NCBI RefSeq assembly: GCF_000219625.1
Contig: NC_018209.1
Span: forward strand, 1,116,001-1,180,000
Direction of reading: 5' to 3'
Source of the DNA: Zymoseptoria tritici IPO323
Lineage: Eukaryota; Ascomycota; Dothideomycetes; Mycosphaerellales; Mycosphaerellaceae
Length of the DNA stretch: 64,000 nt
Positions 33,170 to 43,341 of the stretch are shown one piece after another; position 1 is the first letter of the stretch, and each line of letters opens with the position of its first letter. The position numbers were made by a program, and so were the translations under genes. A model generated the notes under the pieces. It saw only the letters and a program-made list of their open reading frames with translations, was not told the DNA's origin and made no database searches.

Positions 33170-35350
33170 AGGACAACATAATGTCATTCGCGACCCTATG
33201 GCTGACATTATCGCTGATACTACGGATCTATATTTATTATGAACTAACCTTCGAAGATAAAGACAGAGATAAGTTAATTACTTAACATTAGGGGTAAGGT
33301 TATAGAGGATCTTATCGTATAATTGGATTCGGGCGCTACGTGCCGGGGTATAATAAAACTGCAGACTCCTCCTACGCGATACGCTCGCTTATAAGGTTAT
33401 TCGTAAGGTTATGCTTAACCTTATTAGACACCCTAATTGATCTGGTCCCTTAGCTTCGGACTATCTAAGAACAAGTCCTAGCCTAGGTACTCCTTAATTT
33501 CGAAGTATTCGGCTGTAATAAGGTTAGCGATAATATTACGGAGGATAACATAGATGACTTTACCATTCCTAAGATCCTTGCAGATCGCGCACGGGAAGGC
33601 CTTGTTCCAGATGGTCTTATAGTGCGCTATAGCCTCGGAGTATTTTACCTTTAATAAGGTTAGTAATAAGATTACTAGTAATGTTAGTAATAAACTTACG
33701 TCTCCCTTCCTATAAATAACCTCTCCTCCCTTGTTGCCCCTCTTCTTCTTCGACTTAACATTGCCCTTATACATAGGGAATCTAGGCCTGTTATAAGGTT
33801 AGCTATAATATTATCCGTAGTGTTAGGTATGATATACTTAGATCCTGCAATTTCCGCTAGCGTGCGCGCTGATTTGCTATTAGTTCTCGGATGTCTAAAG
33901 GGGTTTTTATCTCTATAATAATATTAGCTATAAGATTACCTATAAGCTTATAGATAACATACTGCCCGTTAGTCTGCTCTTCCGGCGTTTTATTAACATC
34001 TTCCTCCCGGCCGCGTTTCTTCGGAGTAGCAGGGCTGTAATAAGGTTAGCGATAATGTTAGGTGTAGGATTAGGTGTTATACACTATACTAACAAGATCA
34101 CTAGGCTTGCCGCTAGCCTTCTCTGTAGCTTCGAAGATCCGGCGGTATTAGGCTAGGCGATAAGGTTAGGAAATAGTCGGCGGTAAGGTTATAGATAATG
34201 TTACCCTTAGTCTTAGCGATAACCTTAGACGAGTAGCTACGATCTCTACCCTTCTTATACTCTCTATCTCTGCCTTCGCCTTAACTAGAAACTCGGATTC
34301 GATGCTAGTAATAAGGTTAGCTATAACATCAGGTGTAACATTAAGTGAAATTGATTTCTTACTGCTCCCCTTACGTGCTACTTAAGGTTAATAAAGGATG
34401 TAGAGCGATCCTAAGAGGGTAAGGTTAGCAGTAATGTTACGGATAAGGTAATTAATAAGCTTACGTTGCATAGTCTCGCCTTGTCCTAGCCCTCTAACTT
34501 GTACGGGAGAATCGACTTAAATCCATCCTTATCGTCCGAGCTAGAATCCTCCTCTAGTCTAACTGTAATAAGGTTAGTAGTAATGTTAGGGATAATATTA
34601 AGTAGAATGATATTCCCTACTTATTTCTGCTACGTAATATAGAACTGGTAGTGTAGGGTTTTTCGCGTCCCTTAAGGTAGATAAGAACGCCTCCTTAGTA
34701 TACCTAATAATGTTAGCGCTAACCTTATAGCTAATATTAGTCTCTTATATACTTCTACTTCTTCGGCATTAGACAGATTACCTAACCCTTCGGCACGATT
34801 ATATACTAATATTTATCCTGCCTAGAAGGTTAGCTATAAGCTTAGCGCTAAGGTTATAGATAATAGTATACTAGCTCGAAACTCTTGCCTCTAAACTCTA
34901 ATCTATTATTATATGCCTTAACTATCTTCTTATAGTATTTCTGCATAAGGTTAGCGATAACCTTATGCATAATGTCCTATATGTCCTTACCTGTTCCGTT
35001 AAAGCTAAAGTTTAAGATAACAGTCTCTCTTTCGCTATCTTGTTATGTAGGAATTCGGATTAGTAAGGTAAGCGGTAAGGTAAGCGGTAAGGTCGCGGGT
35101 AAGGTCGCGGGTAAAGTAATAGGGTCCTTAAAACTCTCGATTCTTAATAATGCTGTTAAGATGTTAGCATTCCTATAAGGTTAATCGTAATGTTAGGGAT
35201 AACATACCTATTAACTACCTATAGGGGTAGGTAGTAAGGTAGATAGTAAGACAGTAGAAGGAACGGTAGAAGAAGGTAAGAGCGAACTTCTCGAATCCGC
35301 GCTAGTAGTCTTAGCATGCTATAGAATACGTACTAGTTTAATATATTCGC
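33170..35350 (-). pseudogene. Second decayed gene of the DNA transposon (minus strand)
   Basis: The minus strand has coherent stretches such as YSEAIAHYKTIWNKAFPCAIC (near 33630), TAEYFEIKEYLGQ (near 33500), LAEIAGSKYIIP (near 33850) and KLEGQDKARLCNV (near 34480). Stops at Gln/Trp codons and frame changes interrupt them. I recognise no domain. The 12-bp arrays are present here too and, on this coding strand, also read as xN(I/L)x tetrapeptides such as NIIANLIT. A second gene beside the transposase is known in some Mutator-type elements; whether this is comparable is unknown. Confidence 0.45.
35063..35118. repeat. Best-preserved 12-bp minisatellite array
   Basis: There are four full units: GTAAGGTAAGCG twice, then GTAAGGTCGCGG twice, plus a partial fifth. 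It lies in the right gene of the DNA transposon. Confidence 0.9.
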
Positions 35351-35411
35351 AGTAAATCCCAGCGCCTAACCTTATCGATAACCTTAAGGGATCGATTTTC
35401 CAGCTACCCCG

Positions 35412-35523
35412 TAGAGCTCGGCTTACAGTTCCGCTTCCGGCATATAAGTTCCGCTTTTAGCATGTAAGCCGAAGTTTAGCGCTGTGAGCCGAGAGATTAG
35501 CGCTGTGAGGTCAGCAGGGCCCT
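35412..35523 (-). repeat. Right terminal inverted repeat of the DNA transposon
   Basis: This is the inverted partner of the left end: TTAGCGCTGTGAGGTCAG ends at 35514 and AGCTCGGCTTACAG lies at 35416-35429. Between them the sequence repeats the themes GCGCTGTGAG and CATATAAG/CATGTAAG. Confidence 0.75.
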
Positions 35524-35534
35524 GCGAGCTCCCC

Positions 35535-35988
35535 ATGCCGGATCCCTGCGATGCCGGAGAACAAAGAGATCTTCTGGACAAGCGTTCGAGAGCTCTCCAT
35601 GGAACGACCTGGGAACTGGCAGAGCTCGACCGACTTCGGGATGGTCTTGATCCAGCGCTACCGAGCCATAGCGTGGGTTACGGGCTGGCCGACGTGAAGC
35701 CGATGAGTGAATTGGTAGCGAAAGAGTGGGTTTTCCGGACCCTGGGTGAGCGAAAAGCTTCCAATTTCTCGCACATCGGCAAAAGGAAAGAAAAGCCACG
35801 TCCAGACAGAGTTTGGGCCGTGCGTCTCGCTAGTGCACCGTCCTTATCTGATTTCCTCATCCTGTGATCTGATAAAAGCAGTGATCTCCTTCAACCTCAC
35901 CCTTCACCGACCCTTGTGTGTCTTTCAATATCCCTGTTCTACCTTGCCTTAGTTCTGCATTGTCTGGCTTCTCAGACAAGGACTCGCT
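35535..35988 (+). promoter_or_regulatory. Promoter of the siderophore transporter with two ATCWGATAA sites
   Basis: TTATCTGAT at 35844-35852 (complement ATCAGATAA) and ATCTGATAA at 35867-35875 both match the iron-responsive GATA-factor consensus ATCWGATAA known for SreA/SRE-type repressors. A CCAAT box lies at 35761-35765, as used by the CBC-HapX system. The MULE-like transposon ends 466 bp before the start codon, so these sites remain on the gene side. Confidence 0.6.
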
Positions 35989-37975
35989 ATGGCCTCCCAG
36001 GAACAATATCACAAGGGAGCCGAGGCTGGTCTTGCCGACTCGACGCACTCCTCCGATGCCAAGGGCAATGCCACTCCTCGGTACAGCTCTGACGACGAGA
36101 TCATCCTCACGGGCAAGACGAGTCCTGGTGTGAGGCGTGTTGAGCAACTCTCCAAGCACATTACCTTTACCGACCGAGTGTTCTTGTTCATCACCATCTT
36201 TGTGTTGGCCTATGTCTACACTCTGGACAACACGCTGAGATATACCTACCAGGTTCGTTCATATTGCTTCCGGACAAAGGTCTTCGACTGACACTCGTAT
36301 AGCCATATGCCACAGCAAGCTACTCGCAACACTCCTTGCTTGCAACTGTCGCTGTCGTGAGAGGTGTTGCCGCCGCTGCAGCACAACCAACGGCAGCCAA
36401 GATTGCCGATGTCTTTGGTCGTGCTGAGTTGTTGATCGTTACGGTCGTTTTCTACCTCGTCGGATCAATCGTCGAGACCTTCTCCAATGGCGTTCACTCG
36501 TTCGCCGCGGGTGCGGTACTCTTCCAAGTAGGCAGCTCATCCATTCGATACACCACGAACGACAGCTAACAACACAACAGATTGGCTGGACACTCGTTGT
36601 CCTCCTCGTCGAGATCATCATCGCCGACATTACCTCACTCCGAGCTCGTCTCTTCTTCTCGTACATCCCCAATGCGCCATACCTGATCAACACATGGGTT
36701 GCGGGCAACATCGCCAACGCCGTCCTCGGCGTCACCTCCTGGAGATGGGGAATCGGCATGTTCGCCATCATCTTCCCGGTCGTCGTTGCACCCGTCTTCC
36801 TCTGCCTGTGGCTTGCTCACCGCCGTGCGAAGCGACACGAAGATCTCGCCGACTACCAGACACCCTTCCAGATGCTCGGCTTCCCCAAGCTCATGGTCTC
36901 GCTCTTCTGGCAACTCGACGTCATCTCCATCGTCCTCGTCATGGGCGCTCTCGGCTGTCTCCTCGTCCCGTTCACCCTCGCTGGAGACGGCGCTCAAGCA
37001 TGGAGCGAACCTCATATCGTTGCTCCAATCGTCATCGGCTTCGTTCTCTTCCCCATCTTCTTCTTCTGGCAGACCAAGGCCCCTCATCCCATGCTTCCGT
37101 ACCACCTCCTCCGCGACCGCGCCGTCTGGGGTCCTCTTTGCATGGGTCTCATGATCAACATGACCTGGTACATGCAAGGCGACTACCTCTACACCGTCAC
37201 GGTCGTCGCCTTCGACCAGTCCATCCTCTCCGCCACCCGCATCACCGGTCTCTACACCTTCGTCTCCGTCCTCACCGGCATCATCGCCGGTCTGGTCGTC
37301 TTCTTCGTCCGCCGTCTGAAACCCTTCATCTTCGCCGGCACAGTCCTTTACCTCGTCGCGTTCGGCCTGCTCATCCACTACCGCGGCGGCGCCTCGCCGG
37401 CCAATCTCTCCGGCTTGATCGGCGCACAAGTCCTCCTCGGCATCGGCGGCGGTCTCTTCCCCTTCCCCGCCCAAGCCTCCATCCAAGCGGCCACCCAACA
37501 CGAACACGTCGCCATCGTCACCGCCCTCTTCCTCGCCCTCTACAACGTCGGTTCCGCTTTCGGCGGCGCCATCAGCGGTGCCATCTGGCGCCAAACTCTG
37601 CCGGGTTCTCTGAACACCAACCTCGCCGCGGTCTCCTCCAATGCCACGGCCATCGCCTCCGCCATGTACGCCAACCCCTTCGTCACCGTCTACGAGTACC
37701 CAATCGGTACACCCGAGCGCGAAGCCATCATCTTGTCCTACCGCCACTGTCAGCGTTTGTTGACCATCACCGGTATCTGCCTGTGTGTTCCGCTAGTCAT
37801 CTTCGGTCTCTGCACCCGCAACCCGAGATTGCCGGACACGCAGTCTATCGCTACGGCGGAGATGTCGAGCCAGGAGAACTTGGTCAGTGATGACAAGGGG
37901 AATATTTCGAGGGTCGAGAGTGCGCCTGTGCAGAGGAGTTTTGGGAAGAAGGTTGTGGACTTTTTGATCAAGTAG
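35989..37975 (+). CDS. Siderophore-iron transporter, MFS superfamily (SIT/Mir type)
   Basis: This plasma-membrane proton symporter is predicted to take up ferric siderophores. There are three exons: 35989-36252, 36303-36527 and 36581-37975 (627 residues, all phase-0 junctions). The 50- and 53-bp introns lie near the same places as in other fungal SIT genes. SIT-family hallmarks are visible: [21 protein letters not shown] around the first membrane segment, [20 protein letters not shown] in the loop, [24 protein letters not shown], and [42 protein letters not shown] in the C-terminal half. Up to 14 hydrophobic segments are expected for the family. The N-terminus is a hydrophilic tail of about 70 residues. 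Promoter motifs support iron repression. The substrate siderophore cannot be told. No siderophore synthetase gene is visible nearby. Confidence 0.92.
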
Positions 37976-38854
37976 ATTTGTTTGGTTTGGTTTAGATGTA
38001 GAGAAAGTGTTCGGCGGAGGCGATGATGTTAGCGTGGTATGATTGATGAGTTGCGAGAAGTGTGTATATACCATATCTTACTATTTTTATCTTCAATTGT
38101 GCAACGAAGGTCGATGTACATTGACCGTAGCTCGCCGTCAGACGCATGACCGTGAAGAGGACGTTGTCTTTGAGTGGTATGCGGTGTGACAGCATGTGTT
38201 ACAGCAGAGTGTCACTGTAATGTTCGACTGGAAGCGTGCTTTGTCCGACGAATAGTGCCCAATGTTCGTAATCACATTCCGAGAATGGGTGTGAGCTGCA
38301 CAGCTATTGTTTCCCACACACAGTAAGGTGAATCGTATGTTTGCATCCTCTATTCCGACCAGGCCCTTCCGCAGCCGGGCTTTGTCGGTTTCCTGACTGA
38401 CAAAGACCTGTTCCGTTCCGTTGCCAAAGAGCACCTACTCGAACGTGCGGTCTGGTGCGACTCTTGCAAAATCCCCCTCTGATCAATGGTATGGTCCTTC
38501 CAGTGCTCGACGACGCTTTACGATGAAGCGGATATGCCATCGGGCTCAGAGCCTGGAATGGCAGTCTAAACCTGTTCCCGAACACGCATGAATGAGGAGG
38601 TCATGATGGTGTTCAGCACATCGATGAAGTTGATGTTGTCGCCCACAAACGCAAGACCTCGGACCTCGATCTCAAGAATCTGCAGCTTGGGTTTGGCATC
38701 GTTGGCCTGGCGCTGGAGTGTCAAGATGGCATCTTGGATACGTCTTGCGTTCGCGCTTCTTATCCACTTGCGCTGCCGCAAGAGCAGGGTCTCTGGAAGT
38801 CGAGCCTCGAGACAGCGGCTTGGATTTGCTTTTTGATCTACAGTGTTCAGCTAG
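37976..38854. other. Convergent intergenic region, possible minus-strand exon
   Basis: On the minus strand 38830-38566 is open and reads LQRQANDAKPKLQILEIEV and ends RVREQV. An acceptor-like CTGTAG precedes it just after the CorA-like stop. It might be an alternative last exon or a separate small gene. Evidence is weak; nothing else is seen. Confidence 0.3.
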
Positions 38855-40895
38855 TCACTCCTTCTTGGCCGGATGTTCTTGGATGGGATTGGATGGATCC
38901 TTCGCTGAGCTCGTCCGCAAGGCCGCGATGCCGCTCTGAACCTGGAATAGTGATGAGATGGACGTGCGAGAGCTATACAACGAGAATATTGATGCCATCT
39001 CGTCTTGATCGTCTAAGTCTTGATCTTTTTGCTGCTCTGGTCGCTTGTCCCGCCTGCTGATCAACAAGATGTATGTGATGAAGATTCCCGAAGGGATCAA
39101 CAACAGGACTGCTACGACAATGGCCCACCAGAAGCGCGGGGTGCCGTCGTTGATCTCTGTGATGTTCATGCCTAAGAAGGGGTAGATGGTCAGCGGGAAC
39201 TCGTCCAAGAGTGACGTGGTATCATGCTTACCAAAGATACCCGTCGCCAGGGTGAGCGGCAGATAGATGGCCGCCAGAAGTGTCAGCTGCGTCGAACGCT
39301 CGCCGTTCTTGATGCCAATGGCCGAATCTCTGGCCATGATATTGGACATTTCGAGAGAGGCGGCAGTCTGCTCAATTGAGATCTGGGCAACCACGAGCTG
39401 CAGGGCCTGATTGAGTAGTACCATTAGATCTGCAGCTTGCTTGTCCATCCACGCGTATTCGCTCGCATACGAAATGCTTGCGAGCTCACGTTCTGTTGGA
39501 GCGACGTGTATTGACGGGGCTTCCGACTTCCTGGTGCCGCTCTTTGGCCCAGGATAGGAGTTCACGTGAGCGTCAAAAAACCGGAACATATGACTGGATC
39601 GATCCATGTCTGCGCGAAGCCTGGCTACGCGCGCACGAAGCTTCTTTATGTCAGATAGAGCAGTTACACTTGACAGAGTGACGACCTCGTAATCCAGTCT
39701 TTGGATCGTTCCCGCAAGCACGGAAATTTCACCAATAAAGGTCGAGATTATCAGTAGCCACTCTAGAGTATGTTCCTTCTTGTATTGTGTCCAGGTATCG
39801 GGCACGCTCCAGAGTCGACGCACATTCAATGCGTCATCGAAGAGTCGCTCAACAAAGTACATGAACTTCAATGATTGGAGAGGGACCGAAGGGAGCGATG
39901 GAAAGCGGAAGCGGTCAAGGTTGAGTCCTGGGAGCGGTCTGGTCGCTTCTGTGACCAGAACAACGACTACGAATGTCTGTCAGCCTACGTCTCTTCTCTG
40001 AAGCCAAGAACGACTTACAACACGATCTTAGTCTCAAGCAGGTCATGCGAGCACGAGCTTGGTCCAGTGCATCTTGAGTCGCGCCTGTACGATTGTGGAA
40101 GTCGAGGTCCAATCGAATTGTCCCATGTTCGTCATCATTCTTGATCGCCAGACCGTTGAGCTCAAACCTCTGATTTGAGAGCTTTGGCGATGTGCTGTCC
40201 AGCAACTTTGATGGCTCCATGGCACGTTCTCGCATCATGATGTGGTGCGTACAAGCGATTGCGGCTATTCCAAGCTGGCCGGCCAATTCGCACAATAGCT
40301 TTAGACAGCCGTCTTCAATCTTAATGACGACTGCTCCGTAGCTATGTCCAGGCTCTGCTGACAATTCATATGGCCTTGACGACCGCCGTCGAGAATCCCC
40401 TGAATTCGGCCGCGTCACTGAGAAAAATATGCCTCGAGGTAAGGGTTCCAGTGCGTTCCCGCTGTCCAGCCACTGCTCATACTGCTCGTTTGCCGAGCCT
40501 GGAGTGACGACTTTGGCTGTCCATGCGTCCCCATCGTACACCGCGTCGTATTGCTTCGAAGCCTCTTTAAGCTCGTCCTTGAACTTTTTGTTTCTTGCGA
40601 TCCGCGCCCAAAAGATCGGAGAGGCGAGCTCAATTAGACTTGCTTCGGACAGCTCACAAATCTTTGCTGGGCTGGATGCTAGGCAGTCGGATTTGACCTG
40701 TCTTAATAGCCACCTCGTTTCTCCAGCTACAACGGCAGGTCGCAAGTATTCGGTGGCCTCTTGCTTCAAGAAAGCTACGATATCGTCTTCAGTCGCGACG
40801 GGGACTTCAGTCTCGACGATATCATCAGCTTTAGCCAAGCGCGAGTCCTCTCCAGACGGTTTCCCGCTGCGCGATACTGGCGTGTCATCAGCCAT
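38855..40895 (-). CDS. CorA-like Mg2+ channel domain protein
   Basis: There are three exons: 40895-40019, 39966-39232 and 39171-38855 (642 residues). The introns are 52 and 60 bp. The N-terminal 290 residues are hydrophilic and have no domain I recognise. The C-terminal part has the CorA layout: a long helical stretch (SVTALSDIKKLRARVARLRADMDR), then LTLLAAIYLPLTLATGIFGMNI, where the GMN signature is made only by splicing the second intron. A second hydrophobic segment, FWWAIVVAVLLLIPSGIFITYI, follows with a basic cytosolic end. Fungal CorA-like proteins of this architecture are common and mostly uncharacterised; transport of Mg2+ is inference. The second intron is a multiple of three and open, and retention would split the GMN motif. 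The gene converges with the siderophore transporter. Confidence 0.82.
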
Positions 40896-41539
40896 GTCGT
40901 CAGGTCCTGGTGGCGAGCGATGTACGCAGCTTCGAAGCTTTGCTTGTGGGGCTGCTCTTGTCTCCTAGTCAGAAATGAGACTGGAGAAGGCAGGCGGCGT
41001 GACGTGTGAACGCTCAGATCCGCAGTGAGGCAGCGAGAGGACTTCCGACACCTTTTGTTTTGGAAATGTTAATGAGTGAAGTAGCAGAATTGCTGTTTCT
41101 AACGGGTCGGCGGTCCTTCTGTCGGTTTGCAATATTGCTGACAGGTTGACGCACGCACAAGGCTGGGTCGAGTCGCTTAAGACGCACGTACCGGTTCCCG
41201 CGCATGTAGCTCACGCCTCGCCTAATGAGCCATGTGGTCAGATGTGCATCATGTTCCGTTATGGCAAGAAGAAAGAAAGCTCTGACGGGGCCGTGTCAGC
41301 AACTCCTATCGATTGTTGAGTAGACCCGGCTGGCGCCTTACCCGGACGCTGAGTGGGATGGCAGTATCCTCCAGCTTGCCAATCCAAAAACACGAATTAC
41401 CTTCCGAAACGACTGGTATCCTTTGCAACACGATGTTTTGGCGTATCAAAAATCTCCATTGCGCGGTCCTGCACCCTAAACGCCAACGCTAGCGAAGACT
41501 GGGACATTAGAGTGACTGACCACCAACACGCATCTCCAT
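40896..41539. other. Intergenic region
   Basis: This region lies between the CorA-like gene start and the MAK16 stop, both on the minus strand. It presumably contains the CorA-like promoter. No gene is seen. Confidence 0.5.
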
Positions 41540-42622
41540 CTATTTCGCAAGCAACATCTCCCTCTGCGCCGGCTCCGGCACGTATTCGTACTCGATGTTC
41601 GTCTTCGGACCCTTGCCCTTCTTCGTCGGCTTTTTGCGAGGCTTCGGCGCGGCCGGCGCAGCAGGTCGTTTCCGCTTGAGAGTGTCCAGCTTCTTCTTGA
41701 GCGCTGCTGTGTCGTCGTCCGCGTCTTCCCCATCATCGTCTCCGCTGCCATCTTCTTCTCCTTCTGCTGCCGAGTCTGCGTCAGAGTCTTCTCCCGCAGC
41801 CTGCTCGTCTCCGCTTTGTCCACCCAGCCAATCGTCAAAGTCCTCCATGTCATCTTCATCGTCTGACTCTTCCATGTCGCTCACGTATTCAACGTTGCCA
41901 TCTTCCTCCTCCGCGATTCCCTCCTCATTCTCATACTCGTACTCCTCCTCAATACCTTCATCCAAATCCTCATCTCTGAGACCCTCTGCACTCCTCTCCA
42001 ATCCTCTCATAACCTTCTTCCACACTCCCTCCTCCACATTCAGTGGTCGATCACCATATGCTCCGGATCTTAACCTCTCCACCAGCTCCCTCTCAATTGC
42101 CCTCTCGATTTTCGCCGCAGCCTCCGCTTTCCTCTCACGTGTCGCTTCTCTTCTCCGAATCTTCGGCGCCTGCTTGCTCACCATGCGCTCGCCCAATCTC
42201 TCCTCTTCCTTTGCCAACTTCGCCGCCCGGACTCTCACTTGTGTCAACCGCGTGAGTCGTTGTTTACACTTATGTACCAGGAACTTGGGCCAATAGATCA
42301 GCCTCTCATCCACCTGTTCCAGCGCCTTGGCATAATTTCCGCTCAATCTGATCTTTTCCCACCATTTTGACGGTAAGTGTGCGCGCTCGACGGTTTTGAT
42401 GTAGAGATAGAGACGACCGGTGGCAGGGTCGGAACGGATTGTGGCATAGCGAGAGTTGGCGAGAGGGCAGGATTGTCGATTGCAGAGACCGGTCACATTG
42501 TGTTCGTTGCGGCAGAAGGTTTGTTTGGTAGATTTTTGGTGCGATTGGTTGCCGGGGAGTTTGAGCTTGAAGGAGCAGAACTGGTTGTTGATAATGGACC
42601 AGACGATCTCGTCGGAGGCCAT
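41540..42622 (-). CDS. MAK16: MAK16, nucleolar 60S ribosome biogenesis factor
   Basis: MAK16 is a nucleolar factor of pre-60S particles. This single exon encodes 360 residues. The family signature is unmistakable: [18 protein letters not shown] at the start, then [60 protein letters not shown] and [13 protein letters not shown]. The four conserved cysteines of the N-terminal zinc-binding region are present (Cys near 16, 37, 47 and 52). An insertion ([10 protein letters not shown]) sits between the first and second Cys region where other MAK16 proteins are shorter; it is in frame and no intron fits. The C-terminal half is very acidic (Glu/Asp runs) and the end is Lys-rich, as usual for nucleolar proteins. 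Confidence 0.95.
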   Translation of the reverse strand: MASDEIVWSIINNQFCSFKLKLPGNQSHQKSTKQTFCRNEHNVTGLCNRQSCPLANSRYATIRSDPATGRLYLYIKTVERAHLPSKWWEKIRLSGNYAKALEQVDERLIYWPKFLVHKCKQRLTRLTQVRVRAAKLAKEEERLGERMVSKQAPKIRRREATRERKAEAAAKIERAIERELVERLRSGAYGDRPLNVEEGVWKKVMRGLERSAEGLRDEDLDEGIEEEYEYENEEGIAEEEDGNVEYVSDMEESDDEDDMEDFDDWLGGQSGDEQAAGEDSDADSAAEGEEDGSGDDDGEDADDDTAALKKKLDTLKRKRPAAPAAPKPRKKPTKKGKGPKTNIEYEYVPEPAQREMLLAK

Positions 42623-43341
42623 GTTGGGTGGTGGTGGAGCGGGATGGGACGGTCGTGTTTTATGAAGGGAAAAGACTCGATCAAAGCTCCCAAAAAAAAG
42701 CTAAAGGTCTTTCCCATAAATTTTGGTCAAGGCATCGCCGACGATTTGCCGGGAGGCTAGCGCGAAAGCTTCCTTCCTTTCGAGTTCACTTCCTCTTTCA
42801 GCTACTGACTTCTCAGGCATATTGCATGTTTTGGGAGAAAGACTACAGAACCCCAACCGGGATCCTTCAAAGCATTGGGGACGGTCTGCACGCACGGGAG
42901 AAGGCGAGCTACGGCTCCACGGCTTGAGAAGAAGTTCAATTCGAGAGGTCTTAGGAGCAGAAGACTCAGCTTCTTCCCTCATGCCTCTTCACTACATCTT
43001 CTCAACATGCCAAATTGAACCTATGCGCATCATTCATTTCAATTGCAACCAACTAACAAAACTTTTCTAGAAACTCCTTCGGCCTGTAGTCGGCTCCTGG
43101 CGCTCGTACTCAAATTCCCAAAGCTGCCAAAATAACGCCTCTGATGCTCGAAGAAAGAAACGCGATACCGATGTTGAACAGCAAACTTTTGCGGCGGGCC
43201 AATTGTTCAAGACCCCAGTCTCCGAGTGTCCCTTTGTTCCTTTGTCCAAAGTTTCGCACTCCTCAAGCAAGCGGCGCAAGGGGAACGCCTAAATTAGCAA
43301 CGAGCTCAACAACGTGCCCAAGTCGATCTTCAAGCTATGCA
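42623..43341. other. Intergenic region
   Basis: About 0.7 kb lies between the MAK16 start and the stop of the first MYND gene. It holds the MAK16 promoter. No gene is seen. Confidence 0.5.

Larger units (their letters stand above)
28880..35400. repeat. About 30 dispersed short arrays of a 12-bp unit
   Basis: Arrays of three to six copies of a degenerate 12-mer (consensus close to GTAAGGTTAGCG or its complement) recur every 100-250 bp. Clear examples are 28881-28940, 29157-29220, 29880-29955, 30425-30510, 30675-30745, 30928-31010, 31268-31318, 31490-31540, 31705-31745, 32405-32460, 33400-33432, 33655-33705, 33910-33965, 34420-34465, 34568-34612, 34830-34870 and 35063-35118. The period of 12 keeps reading frames intact. 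Confidence 0.7.
28573..35523. mobile_element. DNA transposon with terminal inverted repeats, probably MULE-like, RIP-mutated
   Basis: This is an approximately 6.95-kb element. The inverted ends share CTGACCTCACAGCGCTAA (28583 onward; complement ending 35514) and a second inner match CTGTAAGCCGAGCT. It is flanked by an 11-bp perfect direct repeat, GCGAGCTCCCC (28562-28572 and 35524-35534), a size that fits Mutator-like elements (9-11 bp). Inside are two decayed convergent genes separated by an AT-rich tandem repeat block (about 32550-33160). The left gene contains an EGIHNYPL..NKLP stretch, a HIYGRGFACVKSD stretch and CRVHFFRNI, which resemble fungal MULE-type transposases from memory. The superfamily call is inference. 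Codons decay mostly at Gln and Trp as in RIP. The exact outer ends are uncertain by about 10 bp. Confidence 0.7.

Noticed and set aside
28880..35400. Considered a CRISPR-like array because of regularly spaced short repeats
   Set aside because: The repeats are tandem 12-mers with coding character, not a constant repeat with spacers, and the organism is a fungus.
28573..35523. Introner-like elements as the origin of the 12-bp arrays
   Set aside because: The arrays lack consistent GT..AG ends and a branch site, and many are only 36-60 bp. Not excluded, but nothing in the sequence supports it directly.
35484..35867. A 127-codon plus frame upstream of the transporter
   Set aside because: It crosses the end of the DNA transposon and the promoter sites and has no domain.
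36635..37747. A 370-codon minus frame and a 398-codon plus frame overlapping the siderophore transporter
   Set aside because: Both are out-of-frame shadows with biased composition (Asp/Glu-Gly or Arg/His/Pro). The transporter frame explains the region.
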